Positions 50,701-59,747 are shown, counted from the stretch's first letter. The stretch: 64,000 nt of DNA from Succinimonas sp045124755 (GCF_045124755.1 NZ_JBGVMK010000112.1), one strand, 5' to 3'. Made by a program: numbers and translations. The notes: a model not told the origin generated them from the letters alone.

Positions 50701-53387
50701 CGTCTCGGGAGGCTCTGACCGCCTTCCTGAAGGAGCTTAAGGTCTCCGATGACATGTTTGCTCCGAAGCATAATATTTTTGTGAGCAGCGAGGAATCCGG
50801 CAAGGCCAAATGCCAGGCGGTGAAGAATGCCATCAAGGCTGCCCGGGAAAGTCTTGCAAGGCCGAATGCCAATGTCAGCAGCGTGGCCCGGGAGTTATTC
50901 GGCAGGATAAAGAATGAGCTGGCCGGAAACAAAACCCGGGAGCTTGCAGCCGCTCTTATGACCCTGTCTCCTTATCTGACCAAAACCTTTCATCCGGACA
51001 GCGTTAAAGCGCAGGATCAGGCTTACGATATCATGACCCGCAATATTAAGGGGCTTTTCGGTTCCCGCTATGCCCGGGAGGATAATAATCTGCTCAGCAG
51101 AATCACTGCAGATGTCGCGAATCTGCATGCCGCCAGGGCTGATGGGATGAGCGATGATCTTGCGAGTCTTAAGGACGTCCACACGCAGCAGATAACGGGT
51201 ATCAAGGACATTTTCAATAACAGCGCCTACGGCAGAATCATGCTGGAAAACGCCGTGCACAAGGCTGCCTATGACAACGGCTACAAGACCCTGGCCGATA
51301 TGAAGTATGCCATTATCAAGGGCAAGGCTCCCGCCGGCAAAACCCCGGCCGATCTGGTGAATGACGCTGTGGCGTACCTCATGACCAAATTCCGGACGGC
51401 AGGGGAGCAGCGTCTGAGGGCCATCCCGCAGGATCAGCGGGAAGCAGAAGAATCCGCCATTAACAGTTTATGCAACGAGGAAGCGCTCCGGAAGCTGGTG
51501 CAGTCCCACCTCGCGCTGGACGATAACAGCGAAAACGTCGGAAACAGCATCCACACCGCCAGAGTTAAGCGTGCCTTCCGGGTGGTTAAAAACTCTTCTC
51601 CCGTAAAGGCGGTAAAGGGCTTTTTCAGCGCCATTCCCGGAGTAGGGCGCCTCGTGTCCTACTTTAAGAACCGGAATCAGCTGGCCAAGGGGCGGGATTA
51701 TGCCGAAGGCATTCTGAATTCCATTAAGCCGGGACAGACCCTGACTCATTATCATGACAACAAGCTTACCGGAGGCTTCGGGATAAAATTCAAGGCATTT
51801 GGTGCGGATTTTAAGGCACAAGCCGAATTATCTCTGGACGGCAATGCGGATTTTAAGGTTTCGCATACCAAGGACGGCAAATTCGTGTTCACTTTGGGTG
51901 CGGCCCTGGCGGCTGATCTCAAGGGCACTGCTGCCTTCAAGGAGGCCAAAACCGATGTGGTCTCGGCCAGCATCGGAGTTGGCGGCGGTTATAAGAAGGT
52001 CTATATTCTGACCTTTAATGATCGGGAAAAGGCCAGAGAATTCCTGGCCCGGGCCGCCACCAGCAATCTTGACAAAAAAACCATGGGCTCCGCCAATAGT
52101 CAGGTAACCCAGAGCGTGAAAAACATCCACGGCGGCGCGGAGATCAAGGCGGATATCTACGGCGTGTTCCAGGAGATTAAGGGCGATGATGTTTCCGCCG
52201 TGCGGGAACCGGCCAATGCTCAGGCTTCTGTCGGCGCCCAGGGAGATTACACCCGGAGCTACGAAAGAGGTTCTGATTACCATCGCTATTCCACCCATAA
52301 GAAGACCACGATTTATGCGGGAGCCAAGGCGACGTTTTCCTTACAGCAGACCCTGCTGGGGAACAAGGATCCGACTAAGATGACTCCTGAGGAAAAGGAG
52401 GAATATAACAAGATTGACGCCAATCTCACCACGGGAGACATGATCATTGCCGGTTTCCTGAACCATAACAAGTACATGGCGGATTATGTTATCGGGAAGT
52501 ACGGCACCAGCCAGTTCAATACTAATGCCGAATACCTGAAAAACGATGAGAATCAGCAGTCCGCCAAAACTGGTAAGAAGAGGTGGATGGCCCTGGACGA
52601 TCTTACCAAATATAAGGAAGATCCCAGCCGTTACATTGCCGAGAGCGTGGCGAACGTCCTGAAGAAGGAAGCGATAAATCCGGCGGTAAAGGATGTGGAG
52701 TCTCTGGGAGAATGGCTCATTTCAAAGATTCCCATTGTCAAGAAGGGCATCAAGGAGATAAAGGACATCAAAAAGGTCATGAATAATTTTCTGGGCGCTC
52801 ACGGGGACACCAGCAAAGTAAGAACCAGCGCCGGATTCTCTCTGGGGGATTCCACCAACAATCTGGTGCAGTTCCATGCCGAGGTTTCCTATACCGTTGA
52901 TAATGAGACCCGCTATGATACCAATCTCATTGAGAATTCCTTAAGAAGGGCGGACAAGATCACCAGAGTCGCCGCGGAAAGCTCCGGAAGTCCGAAAGCT
53001 CAGATGCAGAAGAATCTGGAGTTCCTGAAAACCTCTCTTAAGAAAATGGGCTGCAGCGAGGATGAGATTGCCAAGGCCGTGGCCCGGCTCCATAACATGC
53101 AGTCAAAGGGCGTCAAGATCAGCGGCTTTGAGATCCACAGAACCGCCAAGAAGGGCGCCATCAGCAGGATTAATCAGGAACTGGCAGACCGGAACCCCGC
53201 TGATAATTTCAAGGCAGAGGTCAATAAGCTGAAGGACAGCGACTTCAAGCTGGACAGCATTGTGTTCAATGTGGCCAGCGCTCATTACAACGAGGTGGAT
53301 AACTTCAATGTCAGCTTTATTGCCTCTCTGGATCACACGGTCACCAACAAGCAGACCATGGTTAAGAATCAGGTGCTGAAGTTCTAA
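47787..53387 (+). CDS. Giant T3SS-linked protein B (putative effector or translocator)
   Basis: 1866 aa, not recognised. AGGAAGG precedes the ATG. The N-terminus (MTGVINNNLINNNIDNIQ) is Asn/Gln-rich and shares the INNNI pattern of protein A. A long helical body follows, interrupted at residues ~788-806 by an APGN(A/V) pentapeptide repeat. A basic amphipathic stretch lies near 1259 (RVKRAFRVVKNSSPVKAVKG), then Gly-rich strands (~1325-1550 and ~1682-1710), then a helical and strand end closing with KNQVLKF. Blocks shared with protein A include GLxxVLP, FNxxxxNxxFLxAAxxLPxVHL and GKAKCQA. Divergence is considerable, so this is an old duplication. Confidence 0.85.
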   Translation: MTGVINNNLINNNIDNIQHVPNNGQDLVQPLQIQAHPENQQIQNLEIVVGGVDIAEQLPAEVTAKYRRLSAFVARDPAPTAEQVLQKITDMASRGENGTRTLFSSAREAQGMDIFLNRSLQTLIGNLCARANPPVNQQNLIEDLKQAMNRIMCPPEYNQAEVDRAEGKRQLLIQAANSLLQAAGADTDAGRAVSQIRDFYSRVLDNQMRIFRSLQDNKGLKNPVTAGSPKDALGIGKVLPNDIETFKKEFTAPQVSPDDVKSEVISGNMTMKDALSRYPEYESILRELSEGKLNELSANLSNMTDLRNDHDGDMNELVHIQVGGINDETANQLVSKVMNNLKLISQATGKADTLLSAEDRDEFIRKFATAPGNNANPEVPNPSRDLFRENMSFIRDTFFRTALYQAQNPGNANLLNDTLSRLMGNPAQCMKLLSAIDYSEDIFREMLRNPVILKSYTDIVQGAVHGDELRTALQNISQGLRNPVFQGDNSLLQALLKTVPADAYANNNADRAILEHYPVTLDLTQDALACINYVLNVGVQPNERHNKTAAEITLEDLKNAYQDLCHPTEELKRRIKELGAHQDIRNQEAMVLKAAFHAYLAEHPEELFTANGDPKEVSFRSCPGFKNIMGIIDGDNPDQQHVSLSRYGEGDPTTANIKETDAGFFIGVFNVMMNNASFLKAAANLPEVHLIRKMSEALDVNIEKLLEQNQALRDSYENACREKGGIVNWFKANQGVFLEAFLNGEGVRQSLSSMRNETNEDLRNARTRIANNGLKALAEFKGLYSKTGNAAPGNAAPGNVAPGNVAQEALPASISTVEGVLRETAAVRGSEKLGLLAASLAAVCPPDIEELIPAGTNYLNLTAQAFRNPDQLNAIRDALNAASDEEKQTPKYADVFMSYVRLKVYCEQHQNQHEPVPAEALAAVRVTEQNLAFVDENLPQPQAGEERMADDFVVLGDIHSPLYYALTRRLAPSREALTAFLKELKVSDDMFAPKHNIFVSSEESGKAKCQAVKNAIKAARESLARPNANVSSVARELFGRIKNELAGNKTRELAAALMTLSPYLTKTFHPDSVKAQDQAYDIMTRNIKGLFGSRYAREDNNLLSRITADVANLHAARADGMSDDLASLKDVHTQQITGIKDIFNNSAYGRIMLENAVHKAAYDNGYKTLADMKYAIIKGKAPAGKTPADLVNDAVAYLMTKFRTAGEQRLRAIPQDQREAEESAINSLCNEEALRKLVQSHLALDDNSENVGNSIHTARVKRAFRVVKNSSPVKAVKGFFSAIPGVGRLVSYFKNRNQLAKGRDYAEGILNSIKPGQTLTHYHDNKLTGGFGIKFKAFGADFKAQAELSLDGNADFKVSHTKDGKFVFTLGAALAADLKGTAAFKEAKTDVVSASIGVGGGYKKVYILTFNDREKAREFLARAATSNLDKKTMGSANSQVTQSVKNIHGGAEIKADIYGVFQEIKGDDVSAVREPANAQASVGAQGDYTRSYERGSDYHRYSTHKKTTIYAGAKATFSLQQTLLGNKDPTKMTPEEKEEYNKIDANLTTGDMIIAGFLNHNKYMADYVIGKYGTSQFNTNAEYLKNDENQQSAKTGKKRWMALDDLTKYKEDPSRYIAESVANVLKKEAINPAVKDVESLGEWLISKIPIVKKGIKEIKDIKKVMNNFLGAHGDTSKVRTSAGFSLGDSTNNLVQFHAEVSYTVDNETRYDTNLIENSLRRADKITRVAAESSGSPKAQMQKNLEFLKTSLKKMGCSEDEIAKAVARLHNMQSKGVKISGFEIHRTAKKGAISRINQELADRNPADNFKAEVNKLKDSDFKLDSIVFNVASAHYNEVDNFNVSFIASLDHTVTNKQTMVKNQVLKF
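50148..50207 (+). repeat. 15-bp x 4 in-frame repeat (GNAAP/GNVAP) in giant gene B
   Basis: Four degenerate 15-bp units encode Gly-Asn-Ala/Val-Ala-Pro/Gln. Protein A has no counterpart at the equivalent place. Confidence 0.8.
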
Positions 53388-53408
53388 ACTGTTTCAGGCT
53401 CAAACGCG

Positions 53409-53434
53409 AAGGCCGTCCTCCGGGACGGCCTTTT
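53409..53434 (+). terminator. Terminator of giant gene B
   Basis: AAGGCCGTCC, 4-nt loop, GGACGGCCTT and a T-run. Confidence 0.85.
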
Positions 53435-53650
53435 CATGCGGAAAAGAGACGGGGAGAGGACGTAATCAGCGCTGCCGTGCGGCTTCTTCTGGCAAAATGC
53501 AAGTGTTCTGCTGTAAAATAGGCGGGGTGGAAGGCTGATTTCTTCCCTCCGAAAACCTCTCCGGAAACGTCTCTGCAAAGAGGAGTTCCGGACGGAGAGA
53601 CAGGATACAGCCTTCCCCTCGCAATGAAAGAATTTTGGAGATATTTGATT

Positions 53651-53974
53651 ATGAAACTCGCTTTAATCGCCGGTTCCGTTCTGATGCTGGCAGCCGGTAC
53701 CGCCAGCGCCAACTTTGATCTGGTAAACAACACTTCATCAGTCATCAATGCCGTTTATTTCAGCGACAGCGGAACCGATGACTGGGAAGAAAACATGATT
53801 GAGGGACAGGTTATCAATCCCGGCGAAACCATGGAAATGCAGGTGGAGGTCAAGTATGACAAGTTCGACCTGCGGGTAGAATCCACCGAAGGCGGCTCTG
53901 AGGACTATTTTGAATTTCCGGGTAACGTAAGCACCATTCAGCTGAACGGCGCCGGTAAGTCCCAGTACAAGTAA
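53651..53974 (+). CDS. Small exported protein of unknown function
   Basis: 107 aa from the ATG at 53651 (MKLALIAGSVLMLAAGTASA), with GGAG 11 nt upstream. A Sec signal peptide with cleavage after TASA gives a mature protein starting NFDLVNNTSSVINAVYFS. The pattern D/N-LVNNT...I...YFS...DDWEENM...INPGETM resembles a small periplasmic beta-sandwich family (often misannotated) in proteobacteria. Function unknown. Standing directly after giant gene B but beyond its terminator, it is probably a separate unit. Confidence 0.8.
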   Translation: MKLALIAGSVLMLAAGTASANFDLVNNTSSVINAVYFSDSGTDDWEENMIEGQVINPGETMEMQVEVKYDKFDLRVESTEGGSEDYFEFPGNVSTIQLNGAGKSQYK

Positions 53975-54115
53975 TCCCGAAAATCTGCTGCATCCGGAAA
54001 ATCCTGACAGCGATGCTGCTCCCCGGATCCCCGCAGCTTCAGAAAACCGGTTCCTCAGGGGGGCCGGCTGTTTTTTTTCCGATGCCTGGCCGCTGTCCGG
54101 ATGCCCGGACTCCTC

Positions 54116-54328
54116 TCCTCTGGCAGCGCTGTATTCATCAAGAAGCTCGCCGGCCAGATAGTCATCGCTCATGCAGTGCAGATCGGAGACCCCCTCATGA
54201 ATGAGAGGACAGAGCTCCGACCGGTAGAAAAAATCCAGAGCTTCATACCGGGAAAGGCCTGATTTTTGCGCAAAGCGCGCAATTACCCGGGCGTATTTTC
54301 TTTGTAAAAGCGTCTGGCTGGCATTTAT
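54116..54328 (-). pseudogene. DUF3791-like gene 3 of cassette, start codon lost
   Basis: In one minus-strand frame the sequence reads NASQTLLQRKYARVIARF, then LSRYEALDFFYRSELC and GVSDLHCMSDDYLAGELLDE, the pattern of the small partner of DUF3990 proteins. The codon at the expected start is ATA (54326-54328) and no alternative start is near. The frame runs on far past the normal end without a stop. Confidence 0.6.
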
Positions 54329-54793
54329 AGCTTCTCGCTCCCGGCAAAACGAAGGCAGCTTAAAGCGGCCGCGCTCCGCAAAGCAACCTGCATATCAGGC
54401 TTTTCATAGCGCAGTCTTTTAATGGCTTCGCTTATCTGTCAGATTCTCAAAACAGAGTTCCACGGTATTAAAAACCCGGTCATCGGCCACGCCTCCCGAA
54501 ACCGCGTCATAGTCAGAAGTATCAGTTCCCCTGCGGCATGCCATCACGAAATCAAGCCAGGCCGCGGAATACGCTGCGAAACGGAGCAGCTTCAGTTTTG
54601 CAAAAGCGTCATCATCAAGAATGTACCGGGAAACAATGCCGTCTCTGTCGCGCCTTTTAAATCTCTGACACCAGTTTTTGGCCTGATCGTACAGCGGCGT
54701 CAGGTAAAAGCCTCTCCCGAAATCCGTATTTGCCCGAGAACAGAGAAGATCCGGGTTAGCCACGGCTGTGTAGGATCCATGATGCAAAATCAC
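54325..54793 (-). pseudogene. DUF3990 gene 2 of cassette, frameshifted near its end
   Basis: Starts at a GTG overlapping the stop of the preceding gene (GTGA). It reads ILHHGSYTAV, DFGRGFYLT, LDFVMACRR and DDRVFNTVE, characteristic of DUF3990. A single-base shift near 54430-54438 moves the rest (ISEAIKRLRYEKPDM... to SEKL) into another frame, which ends at 54325. The family is proposed to act as a toxin-like or ADP-ribosyltransferase-like protein; this is uncertain. Confidence 0.7.
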
Positions 54794-55045
54794 GCTTTAA
54801 GCTCTCCCGCTTTAATCCCCCGCTCTCTCATAACCTCAAGAATGTCATTTACAATGTACTCCCTCCCTTGGGTATGGAGAACGTCATAGAAGGGAATAAT
54901 GTAATCCGTGAGGATGCTGCTTTCCCTGTTCAGGTGCTGATAAAATCTCCGGAGGATTCCGGCGCAGGGCAAGGGCGATGCTTTCAACGCAAAACACGGC
55001 AAATTCCAGTTCTTCCTTCGTTTTAATGATCTCATCTTCTGTCAT
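54790..55045 (-). pseudogene. DUF3791 gene 1 of cassette, frameshifted
   Basis: The start ATG at 55045 has GGGGGAA upstream. It reads MTEDEIIKTKEELEFAVFCV to RRNPPEI, then an extra base in an A-run (54942-54945, + strand) shifts the frame; the rest (YQHLNRESSILTDYIIPFYD, then LHTQGREYIVNDILEVMRE) continues in the next register to 54790. The YIIPFYDVLHT core is the DUF3791 signature. Confidence 0.7.
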
Positions 55046-55171
55046 GCCGATTCCCCCGTTTTCTCTGTTTCCCTTATTCTTTCAGTTACCGCCATTCTCT
55101 CCGTTATCCCTTAGAATACCCTGCTCAAGGCCTTATAAAGTCTCATTTATCCTGTGGTCTGCGGCAAAACC

Positions 55172-58100
55172 TTACGCCCCGGGAAGGTTCTTCATAATGG
55201 TATCCTTAACCAGACTGGCCAGAGCCTGATTGCAGGCGGGGGTGTAGGCCCGGGGGAGAGCAAAATACACCGGCCGATCCTTCCTCAGGAACAGCGGCAG
55301 CGCATCAGCCTTTACCACCTGATCAGGCAGGCCGTCGTAATTAAGCCAGTGGATGAGCTGCGGCTCATGGGGGAGGATCGCATTGGGCAGAAAGAACACC
55401 ACAATGTCATTCTTTTCCAGTTTTGTCTTAGCGAGAAGCTCCAGAGCCCGGTTCCAGTCATCCCAGATAACGTTGGCATAGTTCACCACCCGGTAGGGCA
55501 GGGGCAGGATTTTCTGGAGGCACGAGGCAATGGTTTCGTCATCGCCGGCTCCGGCTCCGTAAACAAGGCAGTTCCCCATGAGGTAAACCGTGCCCTGATA
55601 CTCCGCGGGGGCGCCGACGGTTTTCCGGAAGCCGTTTTCCACATTGAAGTATTTCCCGCGGCAGTCCTTGAGAACCTGCCGGCCGTCCTTTTCCGTAACT
55701 CCGGGACTTTTAATGGTTTCCATAAGCTTGGGAATATCGGCCTTTCTGATATAGTCCGCAAAGGGCTCCAGGTTCTTCTGCCTGAGAAGCTGCCAGGCCT
55801 GGGTATTGGACATATTGAGATGCCGGCGCTCTGAAAGAAGGGTGGTCTCCTGATATTTCATCGCTTCGGAAAAAGGAAAGAAGCCGCCGGTTCTCACCCC
55901 GATAACCAGATTGTCCGGCATTTTCGGGAAAAAGGTTCTGGTCATCAGCGCGGACAGGATGTAATCCAGGAAGCAGCAGCGCTCCCTGTTTCGGAAAAAA
56001 ATGCGATCAAGATGGCGGCCGAGGATCTGTTTTCTGACTTTGAGCAGCCTGTTTACGTACGGGCGCATATAGTTAACGGAAGCAATCAGCAGAATGTCCC
56101 TTGCTGTTTTCAGTCTCAGGATATGGTTGATGTCGCAAACCTTATAGGTGCGGGACGGCTCCTGCACATATACCGAGGAGATGCTGTCGGTGGAAAACAC
56201 CCGGTCTATGGTTATTCCGGACATGCCGAGATTGGTCAGAAGCGCTTTGCCCACATCCTTGTCATCAAAGAAGACGCTGATCCGCGCAATCCCGCGTTCC
56301 TTGAAGTACTGCCCGACGCTCACGCCGCTGGCGGAGAGTTCCGTAAGCTGCTCGGTAAACCGGGCGTGTATTGCCGCGTCTCCGGTGTTATCCTTCCAGA
56401 ACTGATCAATGCTGTTAATGCAGAAATCATAATTCGGGGCCTTGGGATCAATATATTCCATGTAGTTAAATGCGGAGTAGTTAATCCTCCCGGAGTCAAA
56501 GGAACAAAGCCGGCGTCTTCGGAAAATATTCCCGATTTTCCAGTCCCGCCGGATCTCGGCCTTCACATGATAAACACCGGGATTAGTCACGTTCATGGAG
56601 AAGCGGCTCTCCCTCCCGTTTATTCGGCAGATCTCATAGCGGTTGCAGAAAACCCGGAAGGCAAAGCTCACCCCGGCAAGCCCGGCGCAGTTTACGGCAA
56701 AATGAAGCTCGGAATTTCTGATATAAAAGGCGCAGCTGATGTCATAATCCTTTACGGGGATTCTGCGGGTAATGGCATTGGCCGGCAGCGACGCCTCCGG
56801 AGCGGCGGCTGAAGCGGAGTCGGGTTCGGCAGCGGTTTTCTGCCCTTTGATCTGACTTATCAGATCTCTGGCGCAGGCATAGCCGATGGCCCGGTTGTAG
56901 TGATTGGCCATGGTTTCAAAGAAATCGGACTCGTGCCGGGCATATTTTCTGATGTCAATAAGGCTGACATTGTCATTTTCCCGGGCCAGTCTTTCCGCGG
57001 TCTTATTGGAATTGATCCGGTTCTGGTAATCGCCGTCCCGGCCCCTGATTTCAAAAACCACCTCCGGAGAGGTCAGAATAAAGATTCTGGTCTTGTTTCT
57101 GAGCCGCTCCGCCAAAAGGGAGATTTCGCGATAGAGATCAGCGCAGGAGATCCGTTCCGGGATCCAGCCGGCGTCCAAATCATCGGCTTCTGAGGAATAG
57201 AAAAAGCGCTCGGGATTATCCCTGCTGGTATATTTAAAGGCTTCGAGTTCGTTAATGAAGGATATCAGAAGATAATCCGCCTTCCCGGACAGAAGAGAAC
57301 TGTCAAAGGTATTCAGGTTAAGGGCATTGGTCAGGCTGAGATACTCATTAAGAACCGCGGGATCCGTCCGGAACATCACCCCGAGATTGCATACCGGCGG
57401 CATGGGGAATATCAGGTTAAAAACGGCGTTTTCAAATTCATGCTCCAGGTAGGCCCAGATCGGTCTCAGGGGACAGTAGCCGTATACCAGGAGGCGTCCG
57501 GGAAGCTTCCCGGCTTTGGCATTATCTCCGGCTTTAACACCTGCAGCGTCCCCGGCATCCCCCGAGGCGTTTATCCAGGAGATCACCTCTCCCTTGTTAA
57601 GCTTAGAGGCCACCTCCCCGACTACCGCGATATCCGGCCAGCCGAGCTTTTCATATACGTACTGCTCCACTCCCATGCCCAGAATCCGGCAGGAAAACAC
57701 AAACTGGAGCAGCTTGCCGTCTTTGAGAGCATAACAGCCGACGATGCCGTGATCCCCGTACTTGTCGGTAACATGCACTTCTCCGCTTCTGATGGCCGGA
57801 TCCGTGAAAATCTTCCTTACCTCATCTGCGCTGATGCGATCCTTGGTGAAGTTAAGCTGGTTATTCCGGTGGATCATTTCATGGATTCTGCTGAGATCCA
57901 GATCCTTCTCGATGAGCTCAGCTTTGATTTCAGACTGCCGGAGAAACTCGTCGTTCGAGGAGGAGCGTTTTCTTTCCGCAGTCTTGGTTTCGAGAATCCG
58001 ATACTGCTTAAGCCGGGAATGGGAGGCATCGTCCTTGCCCCGGAAGGCGGCCTCTTCAGATTTGATAAGTTCGGCAAATTCCGCAGGGGTGGCGACATTG

Positions 58101-58459
58101 AGTTCCGGACTTATGAATTTAGCTTCATTAAGATTGCTGAGGCTGTCATCCACAAAAAGGCAGTTGGCCGGCCGGAGGTTCATGTCCCGGATAATGGCGG
58201 CTACCCGCTGCCCCTTGGGAGACCAGTCAACGGAGGGAAACACGAATAAGTCCCAGACCGCTGCAAACCGGGCGCTCGCAAGCTCGGCGCGGGCTTTATT
58301 AAAATCATTTTTGGAGCAAATTGAATTAACAATGCCGCGGTCTGTCAGCTCTTTAACGAGCTTAATGTTGTCGGGAACCGGAGAAACCGCTCCGTCTGAC
58401 AGGGTGCCCCTCCAGAAGGTTTCGTCCAGATCCCAGATCACCAATTTAACAGTTTCCAT
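55172..58459 (-). CDS. FkbH-like HAD protein fused to SGNH-like domains
   Basis: 1095 aa from the ATG at 58459 (AAGG 7 nt upstream). Residues ~1-300 form an FkbH-like unit: IWDLDETFWRGTL (HAD nucleophile), CSKND, FVDDS, then NNQLNFTKDRIS and the acyltransferase-like FSCRILGMGVEQY. About 320-540 is an SGNH-like segment (DIRKYARHES..., NHYNRAIGYA), 580-680 a beta-sandwich-like part, and ~940-1095 a second SGNH-like unit starting YLMGNCLVYGAGAGDDETI. FkbH proteins load acyl groups on carrier proteins; SGNH domains often acylate or deacylate glycans. The combination suggests modification of a cell-surface polysaccharide. No signal peptide. Confidence 0.75.
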   Translation of the reverse strand: METVKLVIWDLDETFWRGTLSDGAVSPVPDNIKLVKELTDRGIVNSICSKNDFNKARAELASARFAAVWDLFVFPSVDWSPKGQRVAAIIRDMNLRPANCLFVDDSLSNLNEAKFISPELNVATPAEFAELIKSEEAAFRGKDDASHSRLKQYRILETKTAERKRSSSNDEFLRQSEIKAELIEKDLDLSRIHEMIHRNNQLNFTKDRISADEVRKIFTDPAIRSGEVHVTDKYGDHGIVGCYALKDGKLLQFVFSCRILGMGVEQYVYEKLGWPDIAVVGEVASKLNKGEVISWINASGDAGDAAGVKAGDNAKAGKLPGRLLVYGYCPLRPIWAYLEHEFENAVFNLIFPMPPVCNLGVMFRTDPAVLNEYLSLTNALNLNTFDSSLLSGKADYLLISFINELEAFKYTSRDNPERFFYSSEADDLDAGWIPERISCADLYREISLLAERLRNKTRIFILTSPEVVFEIRGRDGDYQNRINSNKTAERLARENDNVSLIDIRKYARHESDFFETMANHYNRAIGYACARDLISQIKGQKTAAEPDSASAAAPEASLPANAITRRIPVKDYDISCAFYIRNSELHFAVNCAGLAGVSFAFRVFCNRYEICRINGRESRFSMNVTNPGVYHVKAEIRRDWKIGNIFRRRRLCSFDSGRINYSAFNYMEYIDPKAPNYDFCINSIDQFWKDNTGDAAIHARFTEQLTELSASGVSVGQYFKERGIARISVFFDDKDVGKALLTNLGMSGITIDRVFSTDSISSVYVQEPSRTYKVCDINHILRLKTARDILLIASVNYMRPYVNRLLKVRKQILGRHLDRIFFRNRERCCFLDYILSALMTRTFFPKMPDNLVIGVRTGGFFPFSEAMKYQETTLLSERRHLNMSNTQAWQLLRQKNLEPFADYIRKADIPKLMETIKSPGVTEKDGRQVLKDCRGKYFNVENGFRKTVGAPAEYQGTVYLMGNCLVYGAGAGDDETIASCLQKILPLPYRVVNYANVIWDDWNRALELLAKTKLEKNDIVVFFLPNAILPHEPQLIHWLNYDGLPDQVVKADALPLFLRKDRPVYFALPRAYTPACNQALASLVKDTIMKNLPGA

Positions 58460-58834
58460 AGCCAAACCTTAAATAACCGGCCCGGTTTTTCCCGGCTTTT
58501 CGCGCTTAAAAATGACCTCTCAGATTATAACGATAACGCCGTTTTTTGGGAAAAAAGAAATGGCTCAGGAGGGCTGCGCAGGGCCAAAGAAGGAAACATC
58601 AGCTGCTTCTAAAGGGGATAAACTGTCCGTTTTTTGAAACATATCAGGAAGTCAGCCCCCCGGCCTCTTCGCATAGTGATCTGGAACCGGTTTCAGGAAT
58701 CTCCTTTCAGCGAACCTCCGGAAAAGTGATACAACGTAGCTTTAAGTTATGCAATCCGGATCTCCGGCTGTCCCGGTTTTCGGGGGCGGTCTCTTCGGGT
58801 TGTTCTTTAATTTCGGGCAAGGAAGATACTCAAT
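58460..58834. other. Divergent intergenic region
   Basis: About 375 bp between the FkbH-like gene and budA. No terminator, RNA or gene recognised; an open frame here is basic and lacks a ribosome-binding site. Both promoters must lie within it. Confidence 0.4.
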
Positions 58835-59668
58835 ATGATGAAGTTCAATGTTAATGCCAGACTGCTGGCCGTATTCGCAGCCGCATTCGCCTGCGGCGCC
58901 GCTCCGGTATACAGCGCTCCGGAGAATCAGCCGTGCGATACCGCTAACCGGGAAGTGATTAATCAGGTATCTCTGCTGCAGGGGCTTACCTTCGGCGATT
59001 ACAACGGCACCGTGCCAATTGGGCAGCTCAAGAAGCTGGGGGATATCGGCATCGGCACCTTTGACCGGCTGAACGGCGAGCTTATCATGCTGGACGGCGT
59101 GGTTTACCGGGCCAATCATGAAGGCAAAACCGCCGCGGTGCCGGATGACGAGACCGTGCCCTTCGCCAATGTTACCTTCCTGGATGCGGATGAATCCTTC
59201 GAGCTCAGCGGGATAAAGGACATCGGAGTTCTTAAGGAGGAGCTGAATAAGAAGGTTAAGGCCTCGGGAAGCAATCATTTTTACATGGTGCGGATCGAAG
59301 GAACCTTCGCCAAGATCGGCTTCAGAAGCGAATATGCCCAGAAAAAGCCCTATAAGCCTCTGGCCAAGGTGCTGGAAACCGATCAGACCTTCTTTGAACG
59401 CGAGAAAGTCACGGGAACAATTGTAGGATTGTACTGCCCTGATTATATGAGCAGCCTTAATGCCGTGGGCTGGCACTTCCATTTCATCACCGATGACAAA
59501 AAGTCCGGCGGCCATGTGTTTGAGGTTAACGCTGACAGGCTGAATGTAAAGATGGACCGCACGGACGGCTTTGCCATGGTGCTTCCTGACAATGAAATGT
59601 TTAACGGCTTCGATCTTACCGTGGATCAGAGCGCCGACATCAAGAAGGTTGAAACCGGGGAGAAGTGA
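58835..59668 (+). CDS. budA: Exported alpha-acetolactate decarboxylase
   Basis: 277 aa. It converts alpha-acetolactate to acetoin. LLQGLTFGDYNGTVPIGQLK and FDRLNGELIMLDGVVY are family signatures; the zinc histidines lie in GWHFHF and GGHVFEV. The N-terminus (residues 1-28, ending VYSA) is a clear Sec signal peptide, so the enzyme should be periplasmic or secreted, as in some Bacillus relatives. AAGGAAG is 9 nt upstream of the ATG. No acetolactate synthase is adjacent. Terminator follows. Confidence 0.93.
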   Translation: MMKFNVNARLLAVFAAAFACGAAPVYSAPENQPCDTANREVINQVSLLQGLTFGDYNGTVPIGQLKKLGDIGIGTFDRLNGELIMLDGVVYRANHEGKTAAVPDDETVPFANVTFLDADESFELSGIKDIGVLKEELNKKVKASGSNHFYMVRIEGTFAKIGFRSEYAQKKPYKPLAKVLETDQTFFEREKVTGTIVGLYCPDYMSSLNAVGWHFHFITDDKKSGGHVFEVNADRLNVKMDRTDGFAMVLPDNEMFNGFDLTVDQSADIKKVETGEK

Positions 59669-59747
59669 TTTGTCCGGAACCGGCGCTGCCAGCGGAAAGA
59701 GGAGTCCTCCGGCAGCGGAGCGGTAACAGCCTTTCAGTAACGAAATA

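Noticed and set aside
37753..53387. Direct assignment of the giants to the AvrE/DspE family
   Set aside because: Similar size and context only; I cannot see conserved family motifs, so it is left as an analogy.
53738..54172. 144-codon minus-strand frame read as one gene
   Set aside because: Only its first ~20 residues belong to the DUF3791-like relic; the rest is read-through antisense to the exported protein gene.
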